A stretch of 64,000 nucleotides of DNA from Arenibacter sp041392165 (GTDB lineage Bacteria > Bacteroidota > Bacteroidia > Flavobacteriales > Flavobacteriaceae), in NCBI GenBank assembly GCA_041392165.1, contig JAWKMN010000001.1, positions 1-64,000 on the forward strand. The letters are read 5' to 3'. Shown piece after piece: positions 54,818 to 64,000 of this stretch. Numbering within the stretch: the stretch's first letter is position 1; every line of letters begins with the position of its first letter. The notes below the pieces were generated by a model that saw only the letters and a list, made by a program, of their open reading frames with translations, was not told where the DNA came from and ran no database searches. The position numbers and the translations under genes were made by a program.

Positions 54818-56767
54818 TTATGATATCCCTACACGGAACGATATAACCGTTCCCTTATCCGGCCCTGACCGAAGCATCAGTTCGTCCCCCAGTTCATGGG
54901 CCCGCTTTCGCATGTTTAACAATCCGTTGCCCGCTTCCACTTCCTTTTCCACAAAACCCTTTCCATTATCCTGTATACTGAAATGGATGTTGTTTCCCGT
55001 TTTACGGATAGATATCCCGATTTGGTCCGCTTCGGCATATTTCAGGGCATTGTTGGTGGCTTCCTGTACGATCCGGAAAATGTTCAACCCCTGTAAGCCC
55101 GTAAAAGAATGATCGGCGGGAACATTCTTGTCGGTTATAAACGAAATACGGATATTGCCATGGGATTGCTTGGCTTTCTCCATAAAGTTGGCAATGCGCG
55201 ACTGCAAATCTTTGATAGTGATCCCCTGTTTGTTCATGGCCCATATGGTATCCCGAAGCTCCTGTATGGTTTCCCTGGCAAAAATACCAATATTGTCCAG
55301 CCTGTCGGTAAGCTGGTCGTTCCTGTCCGAGATATAATATTTGATAGTGTCGATGGCCGAAACGATAAACGACAGCTGGGCACCGATATTATCGTGCAGA
55401 TCCCTGGATATGGCCAGTCGCTGTTCCTGTAACCTGTTTTGGGCATCGATTTTTTCCAAAACCAGTTTCAGCTCGTTGTCCTTCTGTTGTTTGATGTTTT
55501 TGAGTAGCTGTTGTTTGTACAATAAAAAACCGATGAGCCCAATAATAATGGCTAAGGTGACCAACCCAAAAATCCAGAAGTTTCTGTTTTTAAGAGCGAG
55601 CTGATGGTCGACAATTTTTGCCCGCTGTGCAAGGATCTGCTTTTCCTTTTCGGCAGTTTCGTACTTGGTCTGCAATCTAAAGGTTTCCTTTGCTTTCTCA
55701 ATGACGAACAGACTGTCCTGGGTGGACTTATTGATGGAGAAAAAACTGGAGGATTCCTTAAACTTTTCCTTGATCCTGTACACCTTGGCCAGAATCTCGG
55801 AAGTAGAGGCAATTTCCGGCAGCAATTGCAGTTTCTCGGCCTTGGTGTAGGCTTCCAATGCTATTTTTTCGGCCTTATCCATATGGTTGTGCCCCATATA
55901 CAGATCGGCAAGATAGCCTTGCGTAATGATCAGGTCCTTTTCATCCTTATTTTTCTTCTTTATTTGGATCGCTTTTAGGTAATATTCTTCCGAAAGGGCA
56001 TAGTCGTCCAACCCCTTATATGCGGTACCCAAATTAACATAGGGATAACTCAGTAATCTTTCTTTGCCGGTTTTTGTAAATTCCGCTATTACCTTTTTGG
56101 CATAGGGAATGGCTTCCCTGTATTTCTTTTGATGGACATAGTTATTGGAGAGGTTGTTTTGTGCGTATACCAAATAGGCCTGATAATTGATATCCTCGCA
56201 GATTTTTATGGCATTTTGATAGCATTCGTTCGATTTTTCATATTCCTTGATTTCGAAATAGACGATTCCCAAGGTAAAATTCGATCTCGCGATCAGATGT
56301 TCATCGTTCGATCTTTTTCCGTAATCAAGGGCTTTGTGCAGATGGTCTACGGCAAGATCATATTCCCCTATGCTCACATATTCCACTCCGAGACTGTTAT
56401 GGATTATGCCGAGTGTCTCATTGTCCTTCCTGTTTTCAAAATATGGGATTAAAGTTTGGGTCTTCTGTATCGCTAATTTGTATTCGCCTTTTTCGGCAAT
56501 CAAAAAGGCATCAAAAAGTTCCCATTTCCTTTTTAAATACCCGTCATATTGTATCAATTTTTTCGTTTCGTCCCTATAATGGAAGGCACTATCCACATTT
56601 ATGTTCCTGAACTCGTCCCCTATTAGGATTTTATAGTGGATTTTTAAAGAATCATTGCCCGTTTCCCTTATCAAACGCTGCAGACTGTCGATCTTGTTTT
56701 GTCCTGTCTGCGAATAGGCATGGGTACAGACAAGGCAACAAATGATTAAAAATATCCTATTTAGCAT
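54818..56767 (-). CDS. TPR-domain sensor histidine kinase (HisKA_3)
   Basis: 649 residues from ATG 56767, chosen for its signal peptide (MLNRIFLIICCLVCTHAYSQ). A longer frame opens at 56845. About eight tetratricopeptide repeats fill residues 30-360, in the periplasm if the signal holds. A membrane helix follows (NFWIFGLVTLAIIIGLIGFL), then a HisKA_3 dimerisation domain with His458 in SRDLHDNIGAQLS, and HATPase_c (QEATNNALKYA, QDNGKGF). The TPR domain probably senses a protein or peptide. Confidence 0.92.
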   Translation of the reverse strand: MLNRIFLIICCLVCTHAYSQTGQNKIDSLQRLIRETGNDSLKIHYKILIGDEFRNINVDSAFHYRDETKKLIQYDGYLKRKWELFDAFLIAEKGEYKLAIQKTQTLIPYFENRKDNETLGIIHNSLGVEYVSIGEYDLAVDHLHKALDYGKRSNDEHLIARSNFTLGIVYFEIKEYEKSNECYQNAIKICEDINYQAYLVYAQNNLSNNYVHQKKYREAIPYAKKVIAEFTKTGKERLLSYPYVNLGTAYKGLDDYALSEEYYLKAIQIKKKNKDEKDLIITQGYLADLYMGHNHMDKAEKIALEAYTKAEKLQLLPEIASTSEILAKVYRIKEKFKESSSFFSINKSTQDSLFVIEKAKETFRLQTKYETAEKEKQILAQRAKIVDHQLALKNRNFWIFGLVTLAIIIGLIGFLLYKQQLLKNIKQQKDNELKLVLEKIDAQNRLQEQRLAISRDLHDNIGAQLSFIVSAIDTIKYYISDRNDQLTDRLDNIGIFARETIQELRDTIWAMNKQGITIKDLQSRIANFMEKAKQSHGNIRISFITDKNVPADHSFTGLQGLNIFRIVQEATNNALKYAEADQIGISIRKTGNNIHFSIQDNGKGFVEKEVEAGNGLLNMRKRAHELGDELMLRSGPDKGTVISFRVGIS

Positions 56768-56859
56768 AATCGATTCTATGTTATTTTTATCACAACAAGG
56801 TCGGATCGTTGCGTACAGGGGGACAAACTGTGAATCGGCCGGCAATATATAAAATTATT

Positions 56860-57216
56860 TTAAAGATCATGGTCGTCCCGCGACTTCACTTTTAACAGGG
56901 TCATAGTGGAGGCCAGCAGCTGTTTCAAACTTTGTGTCAGGATTTCCGCTCCTTCCTTCGGATGATTTTCTTCGGAAGGTATCTTATGTAATTTTCGCTC
57001 CATCTCCATTAACCGCTCATTGATGACGGTATTGATTTCTTCCTTTTTTCTACAGCGGGAAAGGATTTCATTTTGTAGTTCTAAATAATGTGGCAAGCGG
57101 CTATCGTTATCCGCATTGTCCAGATCAACATAGGCTTCAAAATACCGTTGAAGCAAGCGTACGATCACAGACAGCAATCCGATGATCAAAACAAACAACA
57201 GGGCAAGGGCTATCAT
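56860..57216 (-). CDS. Small membrane protein with cytosolic helix, 118 residues
   Basis: It starts at ATG 57216, one base after the upstream gene's stop. A membrane helix (MIALALLFVLIIGLLSVIVR) leads to a helical domain of about 95 residues with charged heptads (ILSRCRKKEEINTVINERLM). It may pair with the adjacent membrane protein. No family recognised. An upstream in-frame start at 57294 would overlap the previous gene. Confidence 0.6.
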   Translation of the reverse strand: MIALALLFVLIIGLLSVIVRLLQRYFEAYVDLDNADNDSRLPHYLELQNEILSRCRKKEEINTVINERLMEMERKLHKIPSEENHPKEGAEILTQSLKQLLASTMTLLKVKSRDDHDL

Positions 57217-57217
57217 A

Positions 57218-57535
57218 CTATCTTCTTTTGTTTCTGCTCTTTCTACGGATTCCTTTCCATTTAAGGATGGCCCAAATGGCAATGACCACGGCAAAGACCA
57301 AGATAATGACAGGTGCAGCGATGACGAAAAGGGTCAGCGATCCGGAAAAATCCCCCCAAAAGGAACTTTCCACCCCGAAGGGATCGCCCGTCCGTACTTC
57401 GGTATAGGCCAGGCTTTCCAGGGGAAAATTGCCCAAATCACCTATTTTTAAAAAGAGGCTATCGGCTCTGGCAAGTACTTCCTTAAACACAAAGTTTTCG
57501 TTCCGCAAATTTTTCATCAAATCCCCTACTCCCAT
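57218..57535 (-). CDS. Small single-pass protein, 105 residues
   Basis: A soluble N-terminal 65 residues is followed by one C-terminal membrane helix (LFVIAAPVIILVFAVVIAIW) and a very basic tail (KWKGIRRKSRNKRR). The basic end should face the cytosol, which places the N-terminal part outside the cytoplasm even though no signal peptide is seen. Three bases separate it from the CHAT gene. No family recognised. Confidence 0.6.
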   Translation of the reverse strand: MGVGDLMKNLRNENFVFKEVLARADSLFLKIGDLGNFPLESLAYTEVRTGDPFGVESSFWGDFSGSLTLFVIAAPVIILVFAVVIAIWAILKWKGIRRKSRNKRR

Positions 57536-57538
57536 ATA

Positions 57539-60394
57539 TTAAATCCCATTATACACAAAAGGTGCCCAGAACTGTGGATGCTTAAAGGACGGCCCAAAAT
57601 CCCCGTTGATAAAAGCACGCTTAATCCGATTTAAGGTTTTTACCGTGTTCGCGTTTTTCTGTACCACCTGTGTAAATAAACTTTGCATGGTAAGGGCCGT
57701 TCCGGCATCGTTTACGGGCCATAACGACAACATGGTCGCGTTTGATCCGGCCACCAAAAAGGCAGTGTTCAATCCGTTGATCCCCTCACCTCCATACAGT
57801 TTTCCCAATCCGGTATCGCAAGCACTCAAAATAACCAGATCGGCATTCAGATTCAGGTTTGAAATTTCGGGAGCCAGTAGGAAGGTATCCTCATGGCCAT
57901 CCCCTCCGTTGGGCTGGGAGAACATAACACCGCTAAATTCGGGAATGATATCACTTGTAAACCCGTGGGTGGAAATAAGCAGATTTTTGTACTGTTTCAG
58001 CTCGCCGGTCGCATTCGCTTTTTTAAAGTTGCTTTCGCTCATGTCATATCCTTTGTACACTTTGATCTCGTTGGACAGAGCGCCTACAAATTCAACCTCC
58101 CGTAATGTTCCCTCCAGATAATTGGCCCCTCCGAAACCAAGTGCTTCCAGTTCGGGCTTAAAGTTGTAAATCCCCTGGCTTATTTTTTGATTGACGGCAT
58201 CCGAAATCCTGTAAAAATCCTCGATCCCCCTCACCGTCGGCTTTATGTTTCCCGAAGGTTGGTATTTTGCCCCTCCAAATGCCAGAACGGGTTTTCGGTC
58301 TTCACTGTAATTTCTGTTGGCAATAATCTTCCAAATGGTGGTGTTGGGAATATAGCGTACATCATGGGTGGAAACGAAATATTGGTCGCCGGGCGATAAA
58401 AAGGCTTCAAAGGGAAGGTAGTTCAATTCTGAAGAGGCGCTGATAATTACTTTGGGATGGTCCGCCAAAATATCCTGGACCGGTTGCAGGGTCAGATCGT
58501 ACCAAAAATGGAGAAAATCGCTCTGGACATGCTGTAATTGCGGATGATCCTCTTCCAAGAGTTGGCGTGTCCATTCTACAAGACTATTAAAATCTTCCTT
58601 CTTATAGGCCGATTGTTTTGTGGCATAACGTACCAACTGTCCGTCCCGATAATCCACCTGCAGGTCATATATATAGGGATTTAGGTTTGCCGGTATCTTT
58701 TTGGAAGCATTGGTATAGGCTTTTTTTAAACGAAGTAGTCCATCCACCGGATAATTGTAGCGGATTTCCGCTTTGTCCTTCGTAACGGCCGTTATAATGA
58801 TTTCGCCCGGCCGCCCAACGGTATAGGTAAGCAAAACCTCGTCCGGCTTCAATAGGTGCTGCGCGTCGGCAATGGAAGCGGTTTCCATATTTTTGTGCAG
58901 TAATTCCTTTAAATGACCGCCCCGACTCCGTTCCTGTAGCTGAAAGATCTTTTCCAGGTCGTTCGTTTGCCTATAGCTCATGATTAGCCCCGTATAAACA
59001 CCCGAAATATCGTTCATATATTCCAGCTTCTGTTTGGCGTTCAATTCCGATCTTACTTTTTCGGCCAGTGCAATGCTCTTTTCAAATTGGCCGACGGCAT
59101 TGGTGTAATCTTCCCTGTTATAGAAAATGAAGCCCAAATTGTTGTATAAATTCTGTGCCTGGGCAAAAAGATCTTCCTGAAGGTACCCTTGTGCCGTTTC
59201 CTCGGTAATCCGTTCTGCATCGGCATACAGGCCCTGTTTTGCCTTGATGATGATATAATTTCCGTTCACCTCCCTGGTCAGATGGACATCGTTTACTTTT
59301 TGGGCCAGATCATAGGCTTTGGCAAGGTATTCGCCCGCTTTGCCCTGATCTGCCCGGGGTCCGTCCAAGAGGTAATGTGCCCCGATGGAGTTATAGGCCT
59401 TGGCCATATAATAGTCGTTGTTCAACGCAACGGCGGTTTGTTCCAACTGATGGGCCATTTGCAGTTTTTCCTGCTGTTTATCGCCTAGATTGCCCAAAAC
59501 ATGAATTTTGTGCAGTTGCATCCCGGCCAATTGATAGGAGACAAATCCCAAGTCCTTATATTCCGACAAGGCCGCATCAATATCGATAAGCGCTCCCCTT
59601 TCGTCGTAAACATCCCCCTTCATAATGGATCTGAACCACAGTGCATAGGAGCGTTTCCATATCAACGATTTGTCGCCCAGTGTCCCTACGATAAACGTGT
59701 CGAATTGCTTTTTTGATTCCGCTATATTGCCTTGGGTGTAAAAATTGACCGCCTTGGTAAGCGGAACAATTTTATGGATCATCGGATTCGGATATTCCAT
59801 AGCATTGAACTTGGCGGCCAAAGCATCTATTTTATCACAGGGCGTGCCTTTGATGGCCCCGATAAAACAGGTGTCAAATTCTGTTGCCAAAACCGGGTCC
59901 ATCACCCCCTCGCCTGCAATTTTATGGAGCATATCCCTAAAACCGGAAAAATCCTTTTTAGTGAAATGTGCCAATAGGTCGATGTCCTTATCCATGTCGT
60001 CCAAACCATTGTGCGATCGTAACTGAACCGCATAATGAATATTTTTTACAGCCGATTCGGCTTCGCCGGCAACAAAACAGGCATACGATCTTACCATATA
60101 GGGATAGGGTGAAACGGGGTCGATATTAAGGGCCCTGTTTATTTCAACCTGCGCCTGTACAGGATTTGACGAACAAATCTGATAAAAGGCATTCAAATAA
60201 TAACCGGCAAACTCATCGGGGAAATGCTTCATCAGGAGCTCGCTTCCCTCTTTCATTTTGGAAAGGTCCCTGTTGTTGTACCCGTCCATATATATCCCGT
60301 AATACTGGTTAAAATCGTTGGGCTGTGCAAACGAACACAACCCGACCAACAACATGATCTTCAGCACTGTTACCCTTACTGTTACCGGTTTCAT
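57539..60394 (-). CDS. TPR-CHAT caspase-like protease, exported
   Basis: 951 residues with a signal peptide (VLKIMLLVGLCSFAQ). Helical TPR-like repeats run to about 540 (YNNLGFIFYNREDYTNAVGQ is typical). The C-terminal CHAT domain carries the dyad: His810 in LISTHGFTSD and Cys859 in VILSACDTGLG, followed by GSNATMLSLWPVND. CHAT domains are separase/caspase-related cysteine peptidases. Both catalytic residues are intact, so it should be active. It sits among two small membrane proteins, a MORN protein and a sensor kinase, so a proteolytic signalling role is likely. Confidence 0.9.
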   Translation of the reverse strand: MKPVTVRVTVLKIMLLVGLCSFAQPNDFNQYYGIYMDGYNNRDLSKMKEGSELLMKHFPDEFAGYYLNAFYQICSSNPVQAQVEINRALNIDPVSPYPYMVRSYACFVAGEAESAVKNIHYAVQLRSHNGLDDMDKDIDLLAHFTKKDFSGFRDMLHKIAGEGVMDPVLATEFDTCFIGAIKGTPCDKIDALAAKFNAMEYPNPMIHKIVPLTKAVNFYTQGNIAESKKQFDTFIVGTLGDKSLIWKRSYALWFRSIMKGDVYDERGALIDIDAALSEYKDLGFVSYQLAGMQLHKIHVLGNLGDKQQEKLQMAHQLEQTAVALNNDYYMAKAYNSIGAHYLLDGPRADQGKAGEYLAKAYDLAQKVNDVHLTREVNGNYIIIKAKQGLYADAERITEETAQGYLQEDLFAQAQNLYNNLGFIFYNREDYTNAVGQFEKSIALAEKVRSELNAKQKLEYMNDISGVYTGLIMSYRQTNDLEKIFQLQERSRGGHLKELLHKNMETASIADAQHLLKPDEVLLTYTVGRPGEIIITAVTKDKAEIRYNYPVDGLLRLKKAYTNASKKIPANLNPYIYDLQVDYRDGQLVRYATKQSAYKKEDFNSLVEWTRQLLEEDHPQLQHVQSDFLHFWYDLTLQPVQDILADHPKVIISASSELNYLPFEAFLSPGDQYFVSTHDVRYIPNTTIWKIIANRNYSEDRKPVLAFGGAKYQPSGNIKPTVRGIEDFYRISDAVNQKISQGIYNFKPELEALGFGGANYLEGTLREVEFVGALSNEIKVYKGYDMSESNFKKANATGELKQYKNLLISTHGFTSDIIPEFSGVMFSQPNGGDGHEDTFLLAPEISNLNLNADLVILSACDTGLGKLYGGEGINGLNTAFLVAGSNATMLSLWPVNDAGTALTMQSLFTQVVQKNANTVKTLNRIKRAFINGDFGPSFKHPQFWAPFVYNGI

Positions 60395-60406
60395 ATATTC
60401 CTGCTT

Positions 60407-61168
60407 TTATAGTGCGATCTCGAGCTCTCCGCCCTTATAATGTCCCTTTTCCGTAAAATTACCGTCCTTATCGAGCCAAAAGCCCAGCCCTTCTTTATAA
60501 TTGTCATCCCAATAGCCTATATATTTGTCCCCATTAGTGTAAAACAAAACACCAAAACCGTTTCTCCCGCCACCTAAATACTGTCCGTAATACGAATACC
60601 ATTCACTATTTTCCCAGACATGTATCATTGGAGAAAACCTATAGCCCCATTTAAAATATCCCAAAGCATAGCTTTCATCGTATTTTTCCATAGAAAACCC
60701 GCTTATCCCGTCACCTTTGATCAGGGCATATTTTCCGGGAGGTTCAACGACAAATCCGTTAAGATCCCTGTTATCATCTTTAAATTGTTCCTTCCATTCT
60801 ACCTTTCCGTTCGCTATTTTGAATGCGGGACCGTTCTTTTTGCTATGCCGATAGGTATACAGTTCAATAGTTCCTTCCTGCTTTTTCATCTGGATTACAA
60901 CGCCGTCTATCTTACTTTCCTTATTGTAGTTTTGGTAGGTGGTTGAACCATCTGTATGCAATACCATATTGGGCCCTACAATAAGACCGTCCATTCTAAA
61001 ACCATAGGAGACATCCCCATTTTCGGCGGTAAACGATTTAAAACTTATCTGTCCCTTTTTTACCTCTTTTTTGCCGGGCTGGTTTTTTTGATTGTCCTGT
61101 GCATGCACGGAGGTTGTCATAAACAGACATAGTAATGCATACTTAAAAACGTGTACTGTTCTTTTCAT
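60407..61168 (-). CDS. Secreted MORN-repeat protein
   Basis: 253 residues from ATG 61168, which opens a signal peptide (MKRTVHVFKYALLCLFMTT). A long upstream frame from 61408 would overlap the next gene. C-terminal MORN-like repeats (YYGQYLGGGRNGFGVLFYTN, GDKYIGYWDDNYKEGLGFW) usually bind membranes or partners. The N-terminal half is beta-rich and unassigned. Thirteen bases separate it from the CHAT gene. Confidence 0.7.
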   Translation of the reverse strand: MKRTVHVFKYALLCLFMTTSVHAQDNQKNQPGKKEVKKGQISFKSFTAENGDVSYGFRMDGLIVGPNMVLHTDGSTTYQNYNKESKIDGVVIQMKKQEGTIELYTYRHSKKNGPAFKIANGKVEWKEQFKDDNRDLNGFVVEPPGKYALIKGDGISGFSMEKYDESYALGYFKWGYRFSPMIHVWENSEWYSYYGQYLGGGRNGFGVLFYTNGDKYIGYWDDNYKEGLGFWLDKDGNFTEKGHYKGGELEIAL

Positions 61169-61308
61169 TGTATTTATTATTAAGTTGGTTACCGTAATGG
61201 TATTTTTTGATGCGGAACCTTTATTTTCCGCCATATTCGATTTATAGGGGGCGTTTTCCAAGGATGGTAAAAAAATGCCCCCATATATAGTATTTATTGT
61301 TCTGATCC

Positions 61309-61956
61309 TTAAAAATTTTGTTTGTTCATCGTATTGTCGGAAGCCGTTAGATACTGTAGTGCCATTTTCAACAATAAAAATGGCAATGCGATAACTACCG
61401 ACCCCCAACGGTTTTTGGGCGTGAAGGTTTCTGGGTATCCCTTAACAACAAAAAACAGCAGCACACCTCCTACAATAATCGAGATGTGCAACACGATCGT
61501 ATTGGGGTTAAAAGCACCAAAATAAATTTTCAGAGGTTGTTGTACCCTGTGCAGATGCAACCGCTCTACCAATACAAAAATGAGGTTGATGTTGAAGAAC
61601 CAGTTCTGAAGAAACAAAACTCCCATATTGGCCATCATAATCTCCGCATTGTCCGAACCTGCCATAAACCCGAAAAACACTACAATAAACACCCAATAAA
61701 TTCCCATCAAAAACAAGCCTCCCCAAAAATCGCCCGAAAGCCCATCCCTGTAGTATATTGCATTTTTATTGCCCTTATAGCACAACCTGTCCACCGCCAA
61801 GCGGATAAGCTCGTTCCACCAAAAAAAGTAAATGAGGTAAAAAACCGTAGTCTGTCCGTTCAGGACGGACAATAAGGTCAGCACCGTAAAAATGAGAAAA
61901 TCCCATTTTCCGTAATGCCGTACTTGTTGCTCTATGAGGGATAAAAACGGTTTCAT
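61309..61956 (-). CDS. Multipass membrane protein, 215 residues
   Basis: Five or six hydrophobic segments are visible (such as FLIFTVLTLLSVLN, LFLMGIYWVFIVVFFGFMAG and IIVGGVLLFFVV). Pairing of Trp and Glu (YFFWWNELIRLAVD) recalls the DUF6498-type membrane proteins, but I am not sure. It is in the operon between a lipoprotein and a MORN protein. Function unknown. Confidence 0.65.
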   Translation of the reverse strand: MKPFLSLIEQQVRHYGKWDFLIFTVLTLLSVLNGQTTVFYLIYFFWWNELIRLAVDRLCYKGNKNAIYYRDGLSGDFWGGLFLMGIYWVFIVVFFGFMAGSDNAEIMMANMGVLFLQNWFFNINLIFVLVERLHLHRVQQPLKIYFGAFNPNTIVLHISIIVGGVLLFFVVKGYPETFTPKNRWGSVVIALPFLLLKMALQYLTASDNTMNKQNF

Positions 61957-62015
61957 TGCCGCATGGCACTTTTCAGTTCAAGGATTTTCTTGACGGGACA
62001 CCTGTGTTTTTTTGT

Positions 62016-62996
62016 TCAGTCCAATGTGGTCCTGCATATGGTTGCCCTGTTTTTCCCTATTACATATATGTTGTTGTCCGCATCAAATTCAATATCGTCC
62101 ATTTGCCTCCCGTTGGGGTTATCTCCACGTTCACCTTCATATTTTAAACCCTTTATACTTACAAGGGGCTCTGTTGTTTCATCCCAAGTATAGACCGTCC
62201 ATCTGTTACTTTTAAATTTTTGGATTTCATTTCTTGACGCTGCAATAAGGTTATTATCCCGGTCAACGGCTTGCGGAAGATAAGACAGATTGGAAACCTG
62301 CCAGCTTGTGCCGCTGTTATCGGAATAAAGCAGTTGGGATGTTCCAACTCCTGTCCATGCTTCGCTGATAGCAAAAAGTCTGTTGCCCTGCAGTGCCGAA
62401 ATATAGGAATTGTCACTGTCCTTACGGTTCCAGGTAGCCCCGCCGTCGGTAGATATAGCAATCAATTTATTGTCCTGCAAATAGTTGGCATTATTGGCCT
62501 TGTCCATGATATGCGGAAGTATCAGATCCCCGTTGGGCATCACGAACAGGCGGTTTACGATCAGGTTCATAAAAGTCCCTGTATACCAGCCCGCCGCATA
62601 GTTCGTATAGGTTCCAACCTCAAACTCTGTACAGGTTGCCCCAAAATCATCGGAAACAACAAAATAACTTTTGCTATCCTTTACAACATGGAGGTACAGT
62701 TTTCCGTTTTCAAATTGTAAGGGAAGGGCATAGAGCAGGCTTTTTTCCCCGGTCACTTTGTTGATCCGATAGGCAGTTCCCAAACTATTGGTATAGAACA
62801 GCCATTGGGCATCATCGGAAATCTCAAAATGGACAACGGTTTCCCCAGCTTCAAATTCATGGAATACTTCCCATTCAATGTTTTTTGTATGTCCGGTCTT
62901 TTCGCCCGGATTTTCGTTATCCGTGCTGCACGATACAAACAATAGCCCGGCAAATAATACCGGAACCATCCATTTCGTCATATTCGTTAAACCCAT
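62016..62996 (-). CDS. BNR/sialidase-like repeat lipoprotein
   Basis: 326 residues from ATG 62996 (62981 also gives a lipoprotein signal ending in FVSCS). The upstream start at 63104 would overlap the previous gene. The body looks like a beta-propeller with Asp-box-like turns (STDGGATWNRK and YSDNSGTSWQVS). No sialidase catalytic Arg triad was seen, so it is probably a binding rather than catalytic propeller. It is likely a lipoprotein on the periplasmic face. Confidence 0.72.
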   Translation of the reverse strand: MGLTNMTKWMVPVLFAGLLFVSCSTDNENPGEKTGHTKNIEWEVFHEFEAGETVVHFEISDDAQWLFYTNSLGTAYRINKVTGEKSLLYALPLQFENGKLYLHVVKDSKSYFVVSDDFGATCTEFEVGTYTNYAAGWYTGTFMNLIVNRLFVMPNGDLILPHIMDKANNANYLQDNKLIAISTDGGATWNRKDSDNSYISALQGNRLFAISEAWTGVGTSQLLYSDNSGTSWQVSNLSYLPQAVDRDNNLIAASRNEIQKFKSNRWTVYTWDETTEPLVSIKGLKYEGERGDNPNGRQMDDIEFDADNNIYVIGKNRATICRTTLD

Positions 62997-63012
62997 CGTT
63001 CCAGGGATTGGT

Positions 63013-64000
63013 TTATTTAAAAAACTTGTTCTTAAATTCATTGACATGGTGCGATAAAAATGTATTAATGGCCTCTTCCACCCCTTTTTCGTATTTATTG
63101 GCATCGGCCTTGATCAATGCGGTATTTTCCACCGAAATATTATCGGCCCTATACACTTTTCCAAAAGCTGTTTCGGTTCCTATAAAATCCTGACTGGATT
63201 TGGCATAAGCCTCTACTTTTTCCTTCCCTACCACTCCATTAATTTGAAAATCACTCTTTAAAATCCCGGAAAAAGTACCAAGTGGGGACCCGCCAATTTT
63301 ATTTTTGCCCGCTACAAAATCAATGGCCGATACACAGAGATAATTTTTTTCTTTGGTTTTTCCCGTTAATCCTAATTTGGTCGTTGTGGAATTATTGGCT
63401 ACCCGGCTTTTAATGTGCTCATAGGCAGCAAGCCTTAGATTAGTATTTGCAGTAATTTTTGCCCCATTGCCCTGATACGGTTTTTTTACATCCAAAAACA
63501 GTATGTACATATCGGCATTGACGATAGTGGCATCGTTCAATTCGGCGGACAACTTGGTGTACGACCCTATTTCATCTTTAATGCTGTTGCGACCATCGTC
63601 GTTCATCAGCCGGTTTAGACTACCTCCAACACCACCTTGCTTTTTTTGACCATCGTTGGTAAAACCTTTCACGAAAAAAACCGTATTGGAAGGATATACC
63701 GTCACCATTCCCGGAGCTTCCGACAGGCTCATTTCCATATTGTTAAAACGCTGATACCCCTCATAGTATTTGGTTTTTGCCGCAACGTCACCGTTTAGTA
63801 CATTAAAGCCCTTTCCTTTCAGATCTGCTATAAATGTCCGATACGCCTCATCGGTAATCTGTTGCAAAGTTGCCGAAGGAATATCCAGCCCCACCGCTAA
63901 CGAGGCCTTTGTGTCTCCATGAAAACCTGATAATTGAAACCCACCTTTTGTTGTGGCTGTTTTGAGATTGTACATTTGAAAATTGACCGAAAAGTTGGCA
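63013..64000 (-). CDS. Unknown protein, start beyond the window edge
   Basis: The frame is still open at position 64000, so this is a C-terminal portion of at least 329 residues. The visible N-terminal pattern (ASLAVGLDIPSATLQQITDE, then FIADLKGKGFNVL) recalls a conserved hypothetical family in proteobacteria, by memory only. No membrane segment and no catalytic motif are visible in this portion. It is the first gene of the visible operon. Confidence 0.7.
   Translation of the reverse strand, partial: ANFSVNFQMYNLKTATTKGGFQLSGFHGDTKASLAVGLDIPSATLQQITDEAYRTFIADLKGKGFNVLNGDVAAKTKYYEGYQRFNNMEMSLSEAPGMVTVYPSNTVFFVKGFTNDGQKKQGGVGGSLNRLMNDDGRNSIKDEIGSYTKLSAELNDATIVNADMYILFLDVKKPYQGNGAKITANTNLRLAAYEHIKSRVANNSTTTKLGLTGKTKEKNYLCVSAIDFVAGKNKIGGSPLGTFSGILKSDFQINGVVGKEKVEAYAKSSQDFIGTETAFGKVYRADNISVENTALIKADANKYEKGVEEAINTFLSHHVNEFKNKFFK

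Noticed and set aside
57539..60394. Type III-E CRISPR-associated TPR-CHAT (Craspase) identity for the CHAT gene
   Set aside because: No CRISPR array, gRAMP-type effector or cas gene is in the window, and this CHAT protein has a signal peptide, so it is exported.

Overview
The window looks like a chromosome segment from a marine-type member of the Flavobacteriaceae (Bacteroidota). The grounds are a short 287-residue RpoD, promoters of the TAnnTTTG type, little Shine-Dalgarno signal, many lipoproteins and TonB-plug proteins, and several families I know mainly from flavobacteria (DUF6155, a lone MG2-plus-plug protein, short OmpA lipoproteins). The genus cannot be fixed from sequence alone. I saw no rRNA, tRNA, CRISPR array or intact insertion sequence.

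Layout. 0-8.5 kb is housekeeping: the end of a MoxR/BchI-like ATPase, truA, corA, a cysE-cysM cysteine operon on the minus strand, DUF2461, DUF72 and a hotdog thioesterase. 8.8-12.5 kb holds a degenerate histidine kinase with an Hpt domain, a HEAT-like membrane protein and a pair of related 32- and 33-codon open frames, closed by a strong terminator shared with rpoD. 13.6-19 kb has DUF6155, an SF2 helicase, a glycosyltransferase, menB and a half-length DEAD-like protein, the last one bracketed by two copies of a hairpin element. 19.4-30.5 kb is envelope biology: an MG2/plug protein, a 3D-domain protein, a muramoyl amidase, an M14 peptidase, a GDPD-alkaline phosphatase fusion, an OmpA lipoprotein, a VWA lipoprotein and an amino-sugar-phosphate isomerase.

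30.6-40.4 kb is a molybdenum-hydroxylase locus. It encodes a two-subunit periplasmic isoquinoline-1-oxidoreductase-like enzyme (iorA, iorB), then moaD, moaA, mobA, moeB, a ChbG-type deacetylase, moeA, xdhC and a MocA-like transferase. Together these make molybdenum cofactor, modify it, and mature the enzyme. moaC and moaE are not in the window. 40.9-50.5 kb has an amidohydrolase, a histidine-rich protein next to a TonB receptor (likely metal uptake), recQ, a metallophosphoesterase and a lipoprotein.

51.3-54.1 kb is an AT-rich accessory patch with nested inverted repeats, a lone HTH regulator and a membrane-anchored coiled-coil protein with a 35-residue internal repeat. 54.1-64 kb is one long minus-strand operon that continues past the window end: an unknown secreted or periplasmic protein, a BNR-like lipoprotein, a multipass membrane protein, a MORN-repeat protein, a TPR-CHAT protease, two small single-pass membrane proteins, a TPR sensor kinase and a LuxR-type response regulator. 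This is the best candidate for an undescribed system.

Data quality. Four genes (cysM, the M14 peptidase, moeB, chbG) carry five single-base losses, all in or beside homopolymers. Restoring the bases gives intact full-length genes each time. This looks more like uncorrected sequencing indels than gene decay.
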